Below, in pieces: positions 37,001-43,000 of a stretch of 64,000 bases of DNA. The DNA comes from Symbiodinium natans. Taxonomy: Eukaryota; Sar; Dinophyceae; Suessiales; Symbiodiniaceae. A program made the translations under genes and the position numbers. The notes under the pieces were generated by a model. The model made no database searches. It had not been told where the DNA came from and saw nothing but the letters and a program-made list of their open reading frames with translations. Positions within the stretch are counted from its first letter, which is position 1; each line of letters begins with the position of its first letter. The stretch spans positions 611,368 to 675,367 of the forward strand of contig CAJNDS010001535.1 of assembly GCA_905221605.1 (NCBI GenBank), read 5' to 3'.

Positions 37001-40000
37001 TAAACCCTAAACCCTAAACCCCAAACCCCCTTTGTGGGTTTTGTAGCCCAGTGGCTCTGAGCTCTGGGGAGTCGCCATGCTAAGGAAGTACTGCCCCACA
37101 CCTCGCCACACTGGCTGCGAACTTGGCAAAGCTGCTGTGCTTGTCCCCCTGGCTTCATGCCCACGTCTTGTCCATCATCGACATGATGCAACCCAAGGAA
37201 TCGTGTGCCCCGAGCGCTACATGCCTGGGACTCAACTTCTGGCCCAGTGTCGGCGTTCCGTGGCTGCCATCTGACCCCGACTTGCTGGCTTGCGAGTCAG
37301 GTGCGGCCCGTACCCGGGAAACACGGAGCCCGCCGCATGTCCGGCAGGCTGGCAGAGAGGTACAGTACCTTACAACTGGCTCGACTACTCTGGAGTAGAA
37401 GCACCTAGTTGCAAGAGGAACTTCTACTTAAGTCGTCGTGCCATAGTTTGTAGCTAGACTAGGCTCGACCTTTGACCACTCCTTGCAAGCTGCAATTGCA
37501 AGTACGAGGAACCGCTTCACGTAGAGAAGGCGCCCTTTCCCGGCACTCGATTCACAACACAGTCAGGTTTAGGGTTTAGGGTTCAGGGTTTAGGGTTTAG
37601 GGTTTAGGGTTTGCGGCCAGGCTCCTTCAACCCCTGGCTCGGACAATGGAACTGCACAGTTTGTCTGGAAGGAGGTGTTTGTCTGAACCTGAGTTGGCAG
37701 ACTTCGGTTTAGGGTTTAGGGTTTAGGGTTTAGGGTTTAGGGATGTGCTGGTAACCTCCGGTACGCAAGCCGCTGAAAGACACCCCGCAGAGCATCTGTC
37801 AAGGTCCGAGGAGTCGCATGCGCCTTCCCCTCCCTTGTCCCTGTGGCTACGAGTGCAGTCCACGCCTTGGTTAGGGTTTAGGGTTTAGGGTTTAGGGTTT
37901 TGGGTTTTGGGTTTAGGGTTTAGGGTTTAGGGTTTAGGGTTTAGGGTTTAGGGTTTAGGGTTCAGGGTTCAGGGTTCAGGGTTTGGGGTTTGGGGTTTGG
38001 GGTTTGGGGTTTGGGTAGGCTTGGGTTGGACTTCTGGGGGGCTTATGTACCTTCTATCTCTCCGCTCCCGGACTCCTCAGCAACCAACCGGTTTAGCCAT
38101 CATTAAGGCCCACAAGCCCCCGATTCGTCCTCAACCCTGTAAACGCTAAGCTGTATAACCCTAAGCGCCCTACACACCCTGCCGGCCCTAGATGTTAAAA
38201 CCCCGTAGACCCTAAAGCCGTAATCCCCATAAACGCCATAAACCCCATAAATCTCATAAGCCCCATAAACCCCCATGTGCCCTGACGCAACTTAAAGCCC
38301 GCAAACCCGAAAGAGAAGAACCAAGCAAATCTCAAGCCACCTCTACACACTAACCCTCCCAGCTTCCGTGGCCCCAAAGGCCCTGAACCCTGAGTTTAGG
38401 GTTCAGGGTTTATGGGTTTAGGGTTTGGGGTTTAGGGCTTTAGGGCTTTAGGGCTTCAGGGCTTTAGGGCTTTAGGGCCTCTGATAGCCGTGACGGCCCA
38501 CGAGGCGGTCGGGGTCGGCAGCGGGCCTCCGACCTCTGCCCCGCCGGCCTCATGTGCGAGGAAGGGGTCCGGGCCCGATTCTTTAAGCAGGGTTGTAGAA
38601 GTACCCCAAATAAGGTCCCAACCGTAGCTACCCTACTTCTAACATTACATACAAGTACCCTTTCCTACCTTGGAGGAGGGGCTTTGAAGTTCAGGGGTGA
38701 GGCAGGCTCAGTTTCTCCGAGCGTAGAGGTGACGAAAGGCTTGGGATAGTTGAGAGGTTCGTGGCTATCTTGAGACTCAGAATCAGCAGCATCATCATCA
38801 AGCTCATAGTGGCTTGTTTTGCCCATGACACTCAGAATGTCGTCTCTAGGACTCTTCTACAAGAGATTGCGCCATACAACAGATCTTTATCTGTATGTGT
38901 ATATATATATATATATAGAGCATATGTAAAATAGCATGTAATGTAAATAACAGAAACATGATATATATATATATATATATATTATATCTATACATACACA
39001 CACATACACTCTCTCTACATACATATAAATACTATGCATACTGCACATTATTTCATATCCTATCGTACTGAAGTATCGAATCCTGTTCACCAAGTATTAG
39101 AGAGCATACGATATGTATTTATATCATTCGTATATGTTCAACCTGAGTCGTTGTATGGATACACACATATATATATATATACACACATATATTGCATACA
39201 TTGCATATATTGGATGCTAAACATGGCATATTATATTTTCTTCAATTACATTGTGCTTTTGAATATCGTATATTAAATGCTATGTGATCTCATATTCAAT
39301 GCTAGCAGCCTATGTCTCTTAATCAAGGTCGCCACGGCAATCGAGCCGCAGCTCTGTGAGCCGAAGACCTTTGATATCCGAGTCGACACCAGCCACGCGC
39401 TTAGGTGAGTCTGAGTTTAGGGCCTAGGGTGTATGGTGGGCATGTACCTTCGATTCAGGCGGAAGACTAAATCCTATCCAACGTCATGAGAGGAGGGGAG
39501 AGAGAGAGAGAGAGAGAGAGTGAGAGATAGGGCAATTGCCTTCACTGTGTTGTTATGAGAGGTGGAAGTGTGTGACACCAACATACAGGGGGAAGTTTCA
39601 CGCGATAGGCCAAACACTCGGGGGCACGAGCTAACTGCGCTCACTGATGGACGAAGTGCCAAACCGAGTAAGCGCCTACCCTAATGGTGGCAACAGACCT
39701 GACTCACCCTCGGGCGCGCCTCGAGCGCGGGGGGTCACCCCTATGCCCAGAAGAAGAAGAAGAAGAAGAAGAAGAAGAAGAAGAAGAACAAGAAGAAGAG
39801 AGTGAGAGAGAGAGAGAGAGACACGTGTGGGGTAGGGGTCGAGAGTCAACGGTCTTGTGCTCCCTCTCCTCCAACCGCCCCAACCGGAGGCGCCCCGAAT
39901 ACCGGGGCGGGCGAGGACGCCCGGGGGTTCGCCCCCATGCCCCCAAGAAACAAAGAAAGAAATAGACACAACAAAAGAGATAGACAAATCAACCATGCCA

Positions 40001-43000
40001 TATATTGTCCGGATAGTTGGGTGGTCTGGCTGGAGGAATCGTAAATGGCCTTTCCGCCCAAAAGACCCTGCCTTGTGATGTCTAGCGCAAGTAGATGCAC
40101 GATGAACAGCAATATGCGCCCGCTTCGGCGTCCAGAAAGCAGGTTGCCAAAGACCTTGCCAACATCTTATGTGGAAGCCTTCCACCCTCGGTTAGAAAAC
40201 TACATGTCGTGCAGGGACACTTCACACTTGTGTCCGTTGTTCAGCCTAGTTGCTCCGCATTCGTTTAGGACCCCCGACGGCTGTAGAAGCAACGATGTGA
40301 CAGTCGAAACTAACGCAATGCATGCATGGATCAAGGAGCTGACGCTTGTCACCACCTGTGCTCGAGGCTTGCAGCGCGAGCGGGAGAAGATCTGCGTCTA
40401 TGGCATCGGACAGCAGTTCGTGGAATACCAGAGGCATGTGTGTGTGTGTGTGTGTCCGATGTTCGTAAACCAGAAGAGGAGGAAGAATATTTAATCTGTG
40501 TGAAGGGAAGAAGAAATAGCGGACAAAGAACAAAAGGAGATGAAACTGTTTCGCCACAAAAACTCCACCAGTAGAGCTTGGGCTCCAGTGTTTCGTAGGT
40601 TGAGCACTCCCAATCCACTGAAACCCGAATTCATCTGGGAGTTTCCGGAAAAAGGGACCCCTAATATAGATCCCCATAGAGTAGGATTCCCATAGTTATG
40701 GTACCCCTAATGTCGGAAACCTCCATCTCCATCTCCAGACCCTGGGAGAAGGAGTGGAGCTGTAGTGCACTGTACGTCGAAGAAGACAGAGCATGTAAGT
40801 CACAACGGCCTCATTCTTCTGAAGTTGCGAAAAGGAGATGAGAGTGATGGCTTTTAGGGTTTAGGGTTTAGGGTTTAGGGTTTAGGGTTTTATCGTGATC
40901 CGTCTTTCCCCAGCACCCTAGGCCCCCTTGAGCCAAAAAAGCTCGAGGCTGCTCACGGTCCCCCGAGTGGCGAATCGTTTCGGCTGGTCGCAGGACCAGG
41001 CGCTAAACCCTAAACCCTAAACCCTAAACCCTGGAGTTTGGGGGGTTTTGGGGTTCTGGCACTTCGGGTTTAGAGACTTCTGTGGTCCCAGGAAGAGTGC
41101 GCTTGGAGTCTCGGTTTAGAGGTTTCTGGGCCTGAGTTCTGTTTGTGTGGTCGGCGGACAGGTCGGTGTGAGATTTGAGGGAGAACCCTACTGTAAACCC
41201 TAAACCCTATAACCCTATAACCCTATAACCCTATAACCCTATAACCCTATAACCCTATAACCCTATAACCCTATAACCCTATAACCCTATAACCCTATAA
41301 CCCTATAACCCTATACACCCTATACACCCTGAACCCTTCCCACGACTGCCTCAAGGCTATTTTTTTGGGAGCCATCCCCAGCCACGACCCTTAGTGTAAT
41401 TCCAAGCCATAGCCTGAAGTGCAGGGATGATTTCCTGCATGGAGGGTTTAGGGTTTAGGGTTTAGGGTTTGGGGTTTAGGGTTTAGGGCTTAGGGTTTAG
41501 GGTTTAGGGCTTGGGGTTCAGGGTTTATGGTTTGGGGGGGTCCCTGTGAGTACTTCCACGATAAGTGCCCTAAGCCCTGAACCCTAAACCCCGAACCCCT
41601 AAACCCCAAACCCTAAACCCTAAACCCTGAACCCTAAACCCTAAACCCTAAACCACTCTGGGCCCACCGGAGCACTCGGTCCCTTAACCCTCCTTCGCGC
41701 AGTTCGTGAATGGAACCTTGGTGGGACGCGCAGCCTGTTGCTGGTCGTCCGCCGCCTCGGTGCTCTGTGTGGTCCTGGCTTGAAGGGTTTGTTTAGGGTT
41801 TAGGGTTTAGGGTCTAGGGTCTAGGGTCTAGGGTTTAGGGTTTAGGGTTTGGGGTTTGGGGTTTGGGGTTGGGGGTTGGGGGTTGGGGGTTTGGGGTTTG
41901 GGGTTCAGGGTTCAGGGTTTAGGGTTTGGGGTTTGAAGGGCATTTCAGTTCCTCAAAGATCCTGCGCCCCTTCCGCAGAAGTTTCCGGCAGCGCGCTTCG
42001 AGACTTTCAGGGACTACTGCAGTAGATTCAGGGCTTGCAAGCTGCCATGAGCACGATTCAGAGGACGAATCCGAGTAACGCCGGACATTTCGGCTTTCTG
42101 GCTCGTTCAAGAATTCTCCAGTGCTGGGTTTTACTGCCCATAAACCCTAAACCCCTAACCCTAAACCCTAAACCAAGGCCGGAAAGGCTGCAGTCCTCAT
42201 TCGACGCCATCTCGGCCGATTTCAAGACCGCGAATGCTCGCGCCTTAGAAATGCCTACCTTGATTTGGCTCTTAGGCCTTAACATCCCCATAATAGGGCC
42301 TTTTAAGGGTCCCCATAATGAACCCTATAAAGGGCCCTTTAAGGGATTATAGGGTATGATAGCCCATCCTGGTAGGAAGGCTTGCGCAAGGTGTGGGCGC
42401 AAAAAGTTTCGGGTTCGTCATTAGGGTTGCGTTTTCACAGGAGGGGGGCACTGGACTTGCCCATGAGCTACGGGCTTTCGAGGGCTTTCGATTGCAACTC
42501 TGGCTCAAGGCCGATTCTTTGGCGATGTGCGCCACCTTTTGTCGAAAAGCCCCGTGCCAGGACACGCTCTCTGCAAGAAGTTTTGCTCGGCTTTCCAGCG
42601 AGATCCGCATGCGTGCGGCGCCGAAGTTTTGGAATTTCCGCAGGCTTCATGTGCCACCACAAGTAGCGTCTTCGTTGATTAATGGCGCCTTAAAGCGCCT
42701 TCATACATGCTGCTCTGATGCAAGTCAGATCGAGGGTGCGAACCCTTGAAGTCCCCCCCCCCCCCCCATAGCCTATCAACATCCTGCTGTAGGTGCTGAG
42801 TAGGCCAGCAGCCTCTTTTCAGTTTCTGCGTTTGCTGTGTAGGTTGATGTGATCAGGTACGGCCGCCGAGCGCGACCTGGACTTCCAATCGCCAGGCCCC
42901 GGACGCGTATCCTGAGCTGTCGCATAGGATGCGCAAGATCAGAAAGCACCTTCATGTGGCGTGTGGCCCACCGGACGTCTTGTCCGCACGGATGTCTGGC

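Larger units (their letters stand above)
39405..42884. other. Long stretch of simple repeats and telomere variants, few exons
   Basis: AG run 39500-39520; GAA microsatellite 39750-39790 with AG run to 39820; open + sequence 40045-40494 (no domain); family H element 40641-40721; TTTAGGG 40853-40892; CCCTAAA 41004-41035; CCCTATAA array 41193-41330; TTTAGGG/GGGCTTA 41443-41535; CCCTAAA/CCCGAA 41575-41655; mixed TTTAGGG/TCTAGGG/TTTGGGG/TTGGGGG blocks 41789-41935; CCCTAAA 42130-42175; foldback 42283-42362; C run 42756-42769. Confidence 0.6.

Noticed and set aside
39676-40185. Minus-strand frame with Ser/Leu runs
   Set aside because: Generated by the GAA and AG microsatellites at 39750-39820.
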